Part shown: positions 9,392 through 17,721 of the stretch, piece by piece | Layout: each line of letters opens with the position of its first letter | Position numbering within the stretch: the stretch's first letter is position 1 | NCBI RefSeq assembly: GCF_000723885.1 | Contig: NZ_CCDG010000039.1 | Location: 1 to 64,000, forward strand | Direction of reading: 5' to 3' | DNA length: 64,000 nucleotides | DNA from: Paenibacillus camerounensis | Lineage (GTDB): Bacteria > Bacillota > Bacilli > Paenibacillales > Paenibacillaceae | Notes under the pieces: generated by a model | The model's database searches: none | What the model was told of the DNA's origin: nothing | The model's input: only the letters and a program-made list of their open reading frames with translations | Translations under genes and position numbers: made by a program

Positions 9392-10138
9392 TCAAACCGC
9401 CTTACGCTGGAAATACAGCAGGCCGCCGCCCAAAAATACAATCAGGCTGACGGATACTACCAGCATCAGCGTCTGCGCCGGAAGAACGAACGCCCCGAAG
9501 CTCTCGCCTCCGAAAGGGGACATAGCCAGCAGCGGCTGGACCCATGGATAATAAGGCCCGTATGTAGCCGAATTGACTACCAGAATATTGGGGAGGGTCA
9601 GGCTTACGTTGAGCGCCAGCGGTGCGCCGAAGCTGCTCCACCCCTGGGATACACCAAGCTGCAGTGCAGCAAGGGGCAGACAGGCGAACCAGCCGCCCAG
9701 CAGGCTTGAGATTAGCAGGGGCCAGGGAACTGCGCCCTCCGCTCCGCGGTACAGCCCGATACTAAGCAAGACAATAAAAAAGACCAGTTGGACGCAAGCC
9801 AGCAGCGCCATAATAATAGTGAATTTGGCAACATAAACCGCTGTCCTTGTTACAGGAAGAGACAGCAGCATCTTCCAGCCTCCGTCACTGTGCTCGGCCC
9901 GGCAGATGAGTGCCGCAAAGAGGCCTGTAAGCACTGGAAGAAATAATAGCGCATGCATCATTGACATGACATTCAGCAGCACCTGCCAGGAGACCGGCTC
10001 CCCGTCCTGCCGGATATCAGCCAGCGCTCCTACCGGCAATGCTACTAAGGGGCTGATGCTCACCAGCAGCCAGATAAAGGACCTCGACAGCTTCAGTCTC
10101 TCCGCCGAGAGGATTCTTATAAAGCCCCGCATGTTCAA
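9392..10138 (-). CDS. ABC-2 type permease, lantibiotic-immunity-like (second permease)
   Basis: This 248-residue protein has six predicted helices and the signature of the MutG/SpaG/NsuG-type permeases: an N-terminal LSAERLKLSRSFIWLL, then RAEHSDGGWKMLLSLPVTRTAVYVAKF after helix 2. It is the last gene of a five-gene operon (regulator, kinase, ATPase, two permeases). It is translationally coupled to the preceding permease: its TTG start overlaps that gene's TGA; an ATG six bases further in is the alternative. With the ATPase it would expel or remove peptide antibiotics from the membrane. The exact substrate is an inference from family and context. Confidence 0.82.
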   Translation of the reverse strand: MNMRGFIRILSAERLKLSRSFIWLLVSISPLVALPVGALADIRQDGEPVSWQVLLNVMSMMHALLFLPVLTGLFAALICRAEHSDGGWKMLLSLPVTRTAVYVAKFTIIMALLACVQLVFFIVLLSIGLYRGAEGAVPWPLLISSLLGGWFACLPLAALQLGVSQGWSSFGAPLALNVSLTLPNILVVNSATYGPYYPWVQPLLAMSPFGGESFGAFVLPAQTLMLVVSVSLIVFLGGGLLYFQRKAV

Positions 10139-10851
10139 TCCACATCCTTTCGCGCGAAATGAACGGCTCCCGGCAGGATCATCAGCAGGCCGAGCAGCAG
10201 ACCCGATGCGATGAACAGCCAGGGTGACTCTGCTTCCCAGGCTAGAACAGGCCAGTTAAGCGGCATCCATTCAGACAGATACATGGAAAAGAGGCTGAGC
10301 AGTGACAGCGTAATTCCTGCTGCCACCGGAAAGGTCTGATTGCGGCTGGATACAGAGAGCCACAGCTGCAGGGCAATTATCGGGAGTGCCCCGGCATAGG
10401 AGGCAAAGCCCAGCCTCAGGATGTCTGCATAGGGGATGGCCTGGATGCCGAAGCCGAGCAGCAGACCCAGAGCCAGCGTACCTGCGGACAGCAGCAGACA
10501 GGAGCAGACCAGCAGCAGCAGGCAGAGCAGCAGTTTAGCCATATATACGGCGGTCCGCGAGACCGGCAGTGCCAGCAGCTGCTTCCATGAGCTCATCTGA
10601 TGCTCGACATTTGCAATCAGGGAGCAGACCAGTGTTCCGCCCAGGTACAGGGCAATCGGGACGAAGCCGGCTACATTGCTGAGCAGCCCGCCCCATAAAT
10701 CAGCCTGGTACTGCTCCTTGAGATAATCATAACGGAGCCCGAAATTCAGCCCCTGCATCGCCGTAAGTCCCAGCGGCCCCAGAAAGACCAGAAACCATAG
10801 GCCTTTGCCGCGGATTTTGAGCCAATCGGCCGAGAGCGCCCGCCACATCAT
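10135..10851 (-). CDS. ABC-2 type permease, lantibiotic-immunity-like (first permease)
   Basis: The 238-residue membrane protein parallels its neighbour: LSADWLKIRGKGLWFLVFLGP at the N-terminus and NVEHQMSSWKQLLALPVSRTAVYMAKL after helix 2, then four more helices. The two permeases share this motif, suggesting an old duplication, and probably form a heterodimeric pore. The ATG start overlaps the ATPase stop in an ATGA junction, so the three transporter genes are tightly coupled. Confidence 0.82.
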   Translation of the reverse strand: MMWRALSADWLKIRGKGLWFLVFLGPLGLTAMQGLNFGLRYDYLKEQYQADLWGGLLSNVAGFVPIALYLGGTLVCSLIANVEHQMSSWKQLLALPVSRTAVYMAKLLLCLLLLVCSCLLLSAGTLALGLLLGFGIQAIPYADILRLGFASYAGALPIIALQLWLSVSSRNQTFPVAAGITLSLLSLFSMYLSEWMPLNWPVLAWEAESPWLFIASGLLLGLLMILPGAVHFARKDVD

Positions 10852-11759
10852 GATATACCTCCCTCAATAACCTGCAGGAAGAACTGCTCCAATGACTGAC
10901 GGTGTTCCTCTACCCTGTAGACAGCATGCCCGTTCTCCACCAGCTCCCTGACCAGCAGCGCCACCCGTGCATCACTCATCCGGGGCAGAACGATTCTGCT
11001 CTCCTGCAGTGAGCCGCCGCAGCCACTTAGCGACGACAGCTTCAGCGCAGCCTCAGGCTCAGAGACGGTCAGCCGCAGCTCACCTGCTGCCTGCTCCTGC
11101 AGATGGGCAATGGTATCCTGATAGATCATGGTGCCCTGGCGGATAATGCCGACGGTATCAGCCATTTGCTCAATCTCGCTAAGCAAATGGCTGGAGACGA
11201 GGACCGTAATACCATATTCAGCCGGAAGCCGCTTGATCAGCGAGCGGATCTCCTGAATCCCGGAAGGATCAAGCCCGTTCGTCGGCTCGTCCAGAATAAG
11301 CAGCTCCGGGCTGCCCAGCAGCGCTGCGGCTATACCGAGCCGCTGCTTCATGCCGAGCGAGAAGCCCTTGACCGGCCGCTTCTCTTCGCCGGTCAGCGAG
11401 ACAATGTCCAGTACCTCGGCAATCCGGGCCTTAGGCACATCCAGTATCCGGCGGATGGCCTCCAGATTGTCAGCAGCACTCAGATGCCCGTAGTAGGACG
11501 GCGACTCTACAAGCGAGCCCACCCGGCGAAGAATTTGCAGCTTATGCTTCCGCAGCTCCTTGCCGAATATTTGAATATCACCGGAAGTGGGCTGGATCAA
11601 GCCCAGCAGCATGCGGATGGTTGTTGTTTTGCCGGCGCCGTTAGGGCCCAGAAAGCCGTAGATTTCCCCCTGGCCGATGTTCAGATCCAGCTGCTCCACG
11701 GCGGCCCGGCCGCGGTATACTTTTCTCAAGCCGTTTGTTGTGATAACTGTTGATTTCAT
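10848..11759 (-). CDS. ABC transporter ATP-binding protein, peptide/bacitracin resistance type
   Basis: This is 303 residues from the ATG at 11759, which has GAGGTG upstream; the frame extends to a TTG at 11795 without a ribosome site. It shows Walker A GPNGAGKTTT, the ABC signature FSLGMKQRLGIA, Walker B LLILDEPTNGLD and the H-loop SSHLL. A C-terminal regulatory region of about 90 residues follows, typical of BcrA/NatA/SpaF-type ATPases. It energises the two downstream permeases. A 61-base gap separates it from the histidine kinase gene; no terminator is seen there. Confidence 0.9.
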   Translation of the reverse strand: MKSTVITTNGLRKVYRGRAAVEQLDLNIGQGEIYGFLGPNGAGKTTTIRMLLGLIQPTSGDIQIFGKELRKHKLQILRRVGSLVESPSYYGHLSAADNLEAIRRILDVPKARIAEVLDIVSLTGEEKRPVKGFSLGMKQRLGIAAALLGSPELLILDEPTNGLDPSGIQEIRSLIKRLPAEYGITVLVSSHLLSEIEQMADTVGIIRQGTMIYQDTIAHLQEQAAGELRLTVSEPEAALKLSSLSGCGGSLQESRIVLPRMSDARVALLVRELVENGHAVYRVEEHRQSLEQFFLQVIEGGIS

Positions 11760-11820
11760 TAGTCGTTCACCTCGGTATTCAGCATAAAGCCCCAAGGTTA
11801 AAGCCGCAGCCGCAGCAAGT

Positions 11821-13260
11821 TTAAATTTTGTTTAAATTTCGCTCCTGCGGCAGATAGAGTATAACTGAAGTCCCCTCCGGGGAGCTGTCCGTCTTCCAGG
11901 CAAGCCCCATAGGCTGGAGCAGTAAACCGACGATTGACAAGCCGAGTCCTGCACCAGACGCTTCGGATGTGCTGCTTAGCCCCTTCCCCCTGTCCGAAAT
12001 GATGATTACGCCAGTACCTTCGCGTATTTCTGAACGGACTCCTACATACCGCCCGCTGCCCGCGTGACGCACAATGTTCTGGAAGAGGTTATCAAGAATC
12101 CGCCGGAACCAGCTCTCATCAATATTCCGGTACACCGGCTCCTCCTCCAGTTCAATTTCCACCTCAAAGCCTTCTTTCTCCCATAGCGGATACCAGGCCG
12201 CTGCGCTTTCCCGAACAATCCGCAGCACATCCTTACGTTCTGCCTTAAGCGTCATCCGGCCGCTGCTGAGCAGGTTGAAAGCCAGCAGATTATCAATCAG
12301 GCCGCTGAGGCCTTCCATCCGTTCATCCATCAGCGCAATGGATTCCCGCCCGCGCTGTGACATTTCTTCTTTACCCAGGACATGGAGATGGCTGCGTATC
12401 ACGGTCAGCGGAGTCCGCAGATCATGCGACAGATTGGCCACCAGCTGCTTGCGCAGCCCTTCTTCCTCCGCCTCACGGCGGCGGCTGGCCAAAAGCTCCG
12501 CTACCATGTAATTAAAGGCTTCCTCCAGCCGGCCTATTTCATCGGCTTTGCCGGGTTCGATAGGCCGGGGAATGCCGGCACCCCCTGTGAAGCTCATTGC
12601 TGTCTGCAGACGCAGCAGACGCTTGCGGATTCTGGTAAAGAACAGCCAGGAGGCCGCAGCGAACAGTCCGAAAAAGATCAGCAGAAACAGGATATACCAC
12701 GAACCCAGACTCTGAAAACGGTAGGCTTCAGTAATCTCAGCCGGGATCTGCATCACCATGAAGCCTTTGCCCGCATCCGCACGGTCGCCGACAAAAGCGA
12801 CAATGGCCAGCGGCTTCCGCATCGCCGCCTCCTTCATGAAGGCGATGGCCTCAGGCGCATTCCACTGCGCAGGGATTCTGTCTGTACCCAGCTGTTCCTG
12901 AAGCTGCGGATCATCCGGGGAATGAATGAACCGGGTCTGTCCCTGACTGTCCACCCAGAACACTGCGGCCAGCGGATAGCTGCCGCTTAACTCCTTAAGC
13001 CGGCGGTCAACCGCTTCCGCCGTCTGCCCCGATAGCTCCAGCGCCTCCTGATGCCATTGCTTCTCCAGGACACTGATGTTGGAATACAGCTCATATTCCT
13101 CCGGGGGCTTATCGGCTGCCGAGATACTGAACAGGTTATAGCCCGCAAAGGTAAGCGGAATGCCGACAGGAATAAACAGCAGGGCACCCATGATGATTAG
13201 CAGATACCTTGAGAGCAAGGATTGCCGGCGCCCGTTCTGCTCCTTACTCCTGCTGCTCAT
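11821..13260 (-). CDS. Sensor histidine kinase of the peptide-resistance operon
   Basis: This 479-residue protein has two membrane helices (about residues 15-37 and 180-210) enclosing a sensor domain of roughly 145 residues. A HAMP segment, an H-box LSHDLRTPLTVI, N-box FQNIVRHAG, and G-boxes ISDRGKGLS and GAGLGLSIV follow. The sensor loop is much larger than in the short-loop BceS kinases, so it may detect its signal directly. Its start overlaps the regulator's stop by four bases (ATGA). It phosphorylates the adjacent OmpR-type regulator. Confidence 0.92.
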   Translation of the reverse strand: MSSRSKEQNGRRQSLLSRYLLIIMGALLFIPVGIPLTFAGYNLFSISAADKPPEEYELYSNISVLEKQWHQEALELSGQTAEAVDRRLKELSGSYPLAAVFWVDSQGQTRFIHSPDDPQLQEQLGTDRIPAQWNAPEAIAFMKEAAMRKPLAIVAFVGDRADAGKGFMVMQIPAEITEAYRFQSLGSWYILFLLIFFGLFAAASWLFFTRIRKRLLRLQTAMSFTGGAGIPRPIEPGKADEIGRLEEAFNYMVAELLASRRREAEEEGLRKQLVANLSHDLRTPLTVIRSHLHVLGKEEMSQRGRESIALMDERMEGLSGLIDNLLAFNLLSSGRMTLKAERKDVLRIVRESAAAWYPLWEKEGFEVEIELEEEPVYRNIDESWFRRILDNLFQNIVRHAGSGRYVGVRSEIREGTGVIIISDRGKGLSSTSEASGAGLGLSIVGLLLQPMGLAWKTDSSPEGTSVILYLPQERNLNKI

Positions 13261-13931
13261 GCCCTCACCCGGTAACCGATCCCCCGGACCGTCTCAATGA
13301 TCTCCGGGGCAGCCGGATTAAGCTCCAGCTTCTCACGCAGATAGCGGATATGTACCATCAATGTCTTATCCCCTTCAATATAAGCCTCGCCCCAGACAGC
13401 TTCATAGATCTGTTCTTTGGTCAATATCTGCCCGAGATGGCGCAGCATAAAGGTAAAAATCTGAAACTGCTTGCCGGTGAGCAGAATCTCCCTGCCCGTT
13501 GCAGCCTCTTGAATAACATTGTTGCCCTCATAAACAATAAGATGCTTAAGGGCAAGCGCTGCCGGCTCGGCAGCGCCGGTGCGCCGTAAAAGAACCTCAA
13601 TCCGGGCAGCCAGCTCATCGGGATGGAACGGCTTCGTCAAATAGTCATCCGCGAACTCCAGACCCTGCAGCTTGTCGTCTATGGAGGTGCGGGCGGACAA
13701 CATCAGAACCGGCAGGCCGGGATAGGCCCGCTTCAGACGTTGTCCGACAGTGAAGCCGTCCAGCCCTGGCAGCATGACATCCAGTACAGCCAGCTGGCAG
13801 CCTGCTGCCGCTTCTATGGCACCCTCACCGCTCAGCAGCCAGCGGACTGCGTACTTTCGTTCGCGCAAATCTGCAGAAACGGCGTTTCCGATATCCCGGT
13901 CATCCTCCACATACAGCAGTGTAATGCTCAT
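13257..13931 (-). CDS. OmpR family response regulator of the peptide-resistance operon
   Basis: This is 224 residues from the ATG at 13931, which has a near-perfect AAAAGGAGG six bases upstream; longer in-frame extensions lack a ribosome site. Receiver domain: acidic VEDD, phosphoacceptor LDVMLPGLDGF, Thr/Ser near MLSAR, and Lys in YLTKPFHPDEL. The winged-helix C-terminus includes LTGKQFQIF and VHIRYLREKLE. It is the first gene of the operon and presumably activates the downstream transporter genes when the membrane is attacked. Confidence 0.93.
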   Translation of the reverse strand: MSITLLYVEDDRDIGNAVSADLRERKYAVRWLLSGEGAIEAAAGCQLAVLDVMLPGLDGFTVGQRLKRAYPGLPVLMLSARTSIDDKLQGLEFADDYLTKPFHPDELAARIEVLLRRTGAAEPAALALKHLIVYEGNNVIQEAATGREILLTGKQFQIFTFMLRHLGQILTKEQIYEAVWGEAYIEGDKTLMVHIRYLREKLELNPAAPEIIETVRGIGYRVRA

Positions 13932-13975
13932 AGTACCTCCTTTTCTTATTGCAAAACATTCTAAGTTCGTAAATA

Positions 13976-14015
13976 ATCCCCGGGCCGGCGGATAGACCGC
14001 ATGTGCTCCGGGGAA
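13976..14015 (-). terminator. Terminator after the EAL gene
   Basis: On the minus strand a hairpin with stem TCCCCGGAG...CCGGGGAT is followed by TTATTTACG. It lies between the EAL gene stop and the downstream regulator gene. Confidence 0.55.
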
Positions 14016-14031
14016 TATGTACATCGTATGG

Positions 14032-15069
14032 TTATGCGCTGAATCCGAAGTCGGCCGGCGGCTTGTCCAGCGGCTTGCCGAAGAGATAGCCCTGGGCAAG
14101 CTCGATGCCGATATCCCGGCAATACTGGAACTCCTCGCGCCGTTCTATGCCTTCAGCCAGCACGCTTGCCCCGAAGGATCCGGCACGGCTCATAATATCG
14201 CGAATCGTATTCTGCTTGCGTTCATCCTGATCACAATAGCTGATCAGATTGCGGTCAATCTTCACATAATCCGGCTGGAGGCTGGACATGACCTCCACAG
14301 TCGAGTAGCCTGCACCGACATCATCCAGCGCGACCCTCATTCCCTGTCTGCGGTATTCGGCAAAAATCGCCTGCAGATGATTCATATTGCTGATCTTCTC
14401 TGTCTCAACCACCTCGAACACGAAGTCCTCCGGGTCCTGATTCAGCCTGGCAATCGTTTCAAAGGTATGGGTAAGACAAAAATTAGGATTATAAATAGAT
14501 GACGGCAAAAAATTAACGAAACGCTTGATGCCTCTGGGCAGCAGTCTCGCACTGGTCTCAATCGCTGAGATCCGGGCGGCACGGTCTAAGAAAGAATGAA
14601 AGCCGGTTTGGCGGGCAATCTCAAACAGCTCGTAGGGCTGGAATGCGCTCCCCTCAGGCAGCGGCCTCAGCAGCAGCTCAAAGCCGATAATCTCTTCGGC
14701 AAAGTTCACGATAGGCTGCATATGGCTGGTAAAATCATGATTGGAAATGATGGAAATAAGATTGTCATTGGCAAACCTTATTTCTAACTGCTCCAGGGAA
14801 ACCCAGCGCTCTGCCGTCATCCTGCCTGACCTGCCGCTGATGCACAGCCTCAGGGAAGTACCGGCTTGCTTTTGCAGCAATTCAAGCAGCCTCAGCAGCT
14901 CAAAAAGCGCTTCTCTGGAAGCATACGTGATCATTCCCGTATTCTTCACTCCTGTAAACTCTACTCCTGAAGCTCTTAACGCGGAGGCAAGTACAAAGGT
15001 ACACGGTTTAAACCGGATTTCCCCCTCATCCTCCACCGGCTCTATTGCAGAGCAGTCCCTACAGTCCAT
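14032..15069 (-). CDS. EAL domain c-di-GMP phosphodiesterase
   Basis: This is 345 residues from the ATG at 15069, with GGGAGG six bases upstream. The first 100 residues contain a CRDC pair and a mixed alpha/beta region of unknown type. The EAL domain starts near HMQPIVNF and keeps the catalytic set: FELLLRP (ELL in place of EAL), VNFLPSSIYNP Asn, FEVVETE Glu, ALDDVGAGYS double Asp, YVKIDR Lys, LAEGIE Glu and QGYLFGKP. The metal and catalytic residues are present, so it probably hydrolyses c-di-GMP despite the ELL variant. The N-terminal Cys pair could sense redox state or bind metal. Confidence 0.87.
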   Translation of the reverse strand: MDCRDCSAIEPVEDEGEIRFKPCTFVLASALRASGVEFTGVKNTGMITYASREALFELLRLLELLQKQAGTSLRLCISGRSGRMTAERWVSLEQLEIRFANDNLISIISNHDFTSHMQPIVNFAEEIIGFELLLRPLPEGSAFQPYELFEIARQTGFHSFLDRAARISAIETSARLLPRGIKRFVNFLPSSIYNPNFCLTHTFETIARLNQDPEDFVFEVVETEKISNMNHLQAIFAEYRRQGMRVALDDVGAGYSTVEVMSSLQPDYVKIDRNLISYCDQDERKQNTIRDIMSRAGSFGASVLAEGIERREEFQYCRDIGIELAQGYLFGKPLDKPPADFGFSA

Positions 15070-15201
15070 AGACATCCTCCCTCGCATCAAATGTCGAACC
15101 TTTAGTGAAGCCATTATATCATGATTTGCCAATTTCCAGCCATGCGGCGGCACAAAATGACATCCTTAACTGTTTCTTGCAGACACGTGCTATTCACCGC
15201 T

Positions 15202-15238
15202 AAAAAGCCACCCGCTGAACCGGAGTCCGCAAGTGGCT
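15202..15238 (-). terminator. Terminator after the stress flavin-binding gene
   Basis: On the minus strand AGCCAC...GTGGCT is followed by TTTTTA, 40 bases past the stop codon. Confidence 0.65.
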
Positions 15239-15277
15239 GTATTCTTCGGTCTTCTAATGAAACTCTCCCGCCAGCTG

Positions 15278-15715
15278 TTATCTTCCTGCTGAAACGGAGG
15301 GCTGCCAGACGCCGTGCTCTTTATTTTTACCCATATATTCAATCCTTGTCGGCTTCAGCTCAAGCACTACATAATCCGGGTCCTCCGGTCCCTTGAACCA
15401 TTCCTCCAGCGATTTATTCCAGATTTTGGAGCGCAGGCCGTCGTCCTTGCTGACATCCACCCTGGCTTCAATCTCCAGCACATCCTTGCCGCCGCCCTGC
15501 TCATATCCAAGCAGCAGAAAAGCATTCGGATTATCCTTCAGCTCCTCCACCTTATGTGTCTTGCGATTGGTAGCCAGATAAATATCCAGTCCGTCATGAA
15601 ATACCGCCATATAACGCACCTTAGGTTTGTTGCCGGCCTCGATCGTGCCGAAGGACCCGAACTTGTTGTCATCCAGCGCCTTGATGATAGTCTGCTCCAG
15701 CTCATTGTTATTCAT
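15278..15715 (-). CDS. Pyridoxamine 5'-phosphate oxidase family protein (general stress protein 26-like)
   Basis: This 145-residue split-barrel flavin-binding protein has the family blocks FGSFGTIEAGNKPKVRYMAVF, DIYLATNRKTHKVEELKDNPNAFLLLGY and DYVVLELKPTRIEYMG, typical of the short general-stress proteins rather than true PdxH. It would bind FMN or F420 as a homodimer in the cytosol. The physiological substrate is unknown. The ATG is preceded by AAAGGAGC. It is monocistronic. Confidence 0.88.
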   Translation of the reverse strand: MNNNELEQTIIKALDDNKFGSFGTIEAGNKPKVRYMAVFHDGLDIYLATNRKTHKVEELKDNPNAFLLLGYEQGGGKDVLEIEARVDVSKDDGLRSKIWNKSLEEWFKGPEDPDYVVLELKPTRIEYMGKNKEHGVWQPSVSAGR

Positions 15716-15952
15716 GGACGAAATAGCTCCTTTCAGAAATCACGCAGATATACATTTAAATATCCGCATTCACAGTTTGGATTTAGCATAGAATTAATCG
15801 TGCTTATTATAGTGTACCCCCTTCGATGACATTGAATCCGGGACAAAGCGATGAACAGACACCGCTGTACCGGTTCTGCTTAGCGTGGCTGTCTGCAAGT
15901 TAGGGTAATACTACACATGGCGATATTCTGATAAATAAGGTGGAACCCGCTT

Positions 15953-17410
15953 ATGAATAGGCTTGAGGCTGAAGCTTCCGAACCGATGTTACATACTGTA
16001 CTGCTGCAATTTATTTTTCCTTTCTCCATTAAAAACGGTGAGGATGACAAGCTGATCCGGCAGCTTAAGCAGGACGGCTTCACACGTTTCTTTCTGGACA
16101 ACAAGGAGCTTGAGGATGCTTATTACGGAGAAGGATACTGCGTTTCACATGAAAAAATGGAGCGCAGCTACCTCCCCTTCGCAGCCCATGTACTGTTTCC
16201 GCGGGAAAAGGACAAGGACTCCTTCCGGCGCTTCTCCAAGGCACACGACCTCCCCTGCAGTCTGGAAATGCCCGGCCACTCCATCGCCTTCCGTGTGCTG
16301 TCGACCGATATGTTCCTCTGCCCGTTCCAGCTGGGCTTTGTGACCATAAGGGTCCGCATTGAGGAGGATACGCTGCCGTTCAGTGTGGCGCTGGAATTCG
16401 CAGACCGGTTCCGCACCCTGGAGGACGCCAACCTGCAGGATAAGGGGACCTCCGTTCATTACAGTGACAGCTCCTATGATGAGGTCGAGGATTTTGTATT
16501 TGATTACCTGGTGCCTACCCTGAAGCCGTTTCTGGACCAGTCAGAGCTGGACGGCGCTTATTTCGAAACCCTGCCCTTCTTTGTTGATGAGCGGATGATG
16601 GTACAGGGATTTTACGGTTTGGAGCGCGGGGAGGAGCAAGAAATCGGAATGGAGCTGAAATTCCGCGCCTCCCAGCTGGATGGTCTGGACCAAAACGGCC
16701 AGCCTTATATGAGTGCCAGCAATCCCGACTATATAGCAGACTATTGCAGGGAGCATTCCTATAACCGCTGGGGTCCGGATACCTGTTACATGACCAATGA
16801 GCAGACCTTTTGCTGTCTGAGCAAGGCTAAGCCGGAGATTGCCGTCCAGCTGGCTAACCAGATGTACGGAGAGTATTACTACGGGCTGCTGCTGAGCCTT
16901 TTTCACAAAATCGTGCTGCTGAAGCTGTCCAATCTGCATTCCCGCCTGCGCATTGACCGCGACTACGATGAAATCGAGAATCTGATCTTTCTGATCAATA
17001 AGTTTTCGGCCAGATTCTATTTTATCGAGCTAATTTCGCAGTCGCAGGGCCGGGAGATTTTTTTCCAGCTGCGGAAGGTTTACGGCAATGATGCCTTATT
17101 CGGTGAAGTGAAGATGACCCTGGATGACCTGTTCCAGTATCAGGATAAATTTCAGGCTAAACGCCGGGATACGCTGCTCATGATCCTTACTATATTTACG
17201 GTGGTCAGCGGGATTTACGGGATGAACCAGGTCATTGAGGACTTGAAGGCTCCGATTGACTGGAGCAAGCTGCTGGAATACTCGCCCTTTGAATATCTCG
17301 CGCTGTTCGTCACGTTCACAGGGATTTCAGTCAGCATTTTCATGACACTGAAGGAGCTGCGGAGCAGCATCCGCAGCCGCCGCCGGAAGCGTTATTACTC
17401 CAAGGAATAG
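15953..17410 (+). CDS. CorA-like protein with GMN motif and two C-terminal membrane helices
   Basis: This 485-residue protein has a large soluble N-terminal part (about 400 residues) that I do not recognise. Two helices end the protein (about 405-422 and 445-468), followed by a very basic tail RSRRRKRYY. Between them is SGIYGMNQ, the GMN filter motif of CorA Mg2+ channels (residues 423-425), preceded by a long helical stretch (IENLIFLINKFSARFYFIEL onward) like the CorA stalk. The usual acidic MPEL loop after GMN is replaced by VIEDLKAPIDW. CorA-superfamily membership is an inference from topology and motif; the cation and direction are unknown. The ATG follows AAGGTGGAA. It stands alone. Confidence 0.6.
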   Translation: MNRLEAEASEPMLHTVLLQFIFPFSIKNGEDDKLIRQLKQDGFTRFFLDNKELEDAYYGEGYCVSHEKMERSYLPFAAHVLFPREKDKDSFRRFSKAHDLPCSLEMPGHSIAFRVLSTDMFLCPFQLGFVTIRVRIEEDTLPFSVALEFADRFRTLEDANLQDKGTSVHYSDSSYDEVEDFVFDYLVPTLKPFLDQSELDGAYFETLPFFVDERMMVQGFYGLERGEEQEIGMELKFRASQLDGLDQNGQPYMSASNPDYIADYCREHSYNRWGPDTCYMTNEQTFCCLSKAKPEIAVQLANQMYGEYYYGLLLSLFHKIVLLKLSNLHSRLRIDRDYDEIENLIFLINKFSARFYFIELISQSQGREIFFQLRKVYGNDALFGEVKMTLDDLFQYQDKFQAKRRDTLLMILTIFTVVSGIYGMNQVIEDLKAPIDWSKLLEYSPFEYLALFVTFTGISVSIFMTLKELRSSIRSRRRKRYYSKE

Positions 17411-17422
17411 GGAGATTGCTAC

Positions 17423-17451
17423 TGGACAACCCCAGGCGGTGCGTCTATAAT
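17423..17451 (+). promoter_or_regulatory. Sigma-A promoter of the thiamine-precursor transport operon
   Basis: TGGACA at 17423-17428 and TATAAT at 17446-17451 are separated by 17 bases. Transcription would begin about 30 bases before the riboswitch. Confidence 0.75.
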
Positions 17452-17487
17452 ACAGCGTAGAATAAGCAATACCCGATAACTTCATAG

Positions 17488-17577
17488 AACCAGGGGTGCT
17501 GGAATTGGCCGGCTGAGATTGTATCCCATAAGATACTGACCCTTATACCTGATCTGGATAATGCCAGCGTAGGAATC
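17488..17577 (+). promoter_or_regulatory. TPP riboswitch (THI element)
   Basis: The conserved THI-box segments are present in order: GGGGTGCT, GGCTGAGA, a variable stem, GACCCTTATACCTGATCTGG, then ATAATGCCAGCGTAGGAA. Thiamine pyrophosphate binding should close the downstream terminator at 17634 and switch off the transport operon. Confidence 0.95.
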
Positions 17578-17633
17578 TTCAATTGCTCCCCGGCCCATTG
17601 AGGCTGGAGCCTGCAGCCTTGCGCAACTGACTG

Positions 17634-17662
17634 GCGTCCCGATGAATCGGGGCGCTTTTTTT
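17634..17662 (+). terminator. Riboswitch expression-platform terminator
   Basis: Stem GCGTCCCGAT with ATCGGGGCGC (one wobble pair) is followed by seven T residues, about 60 bases before the first start codon of the operon. Confidence 0.85.
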
Positions 17663-17721
17663 GCATATCAGATTTAGAAAAGAGAAGACTAGGGATTGCT
17701 GGAAGGAGTGAATAAAGGGAA

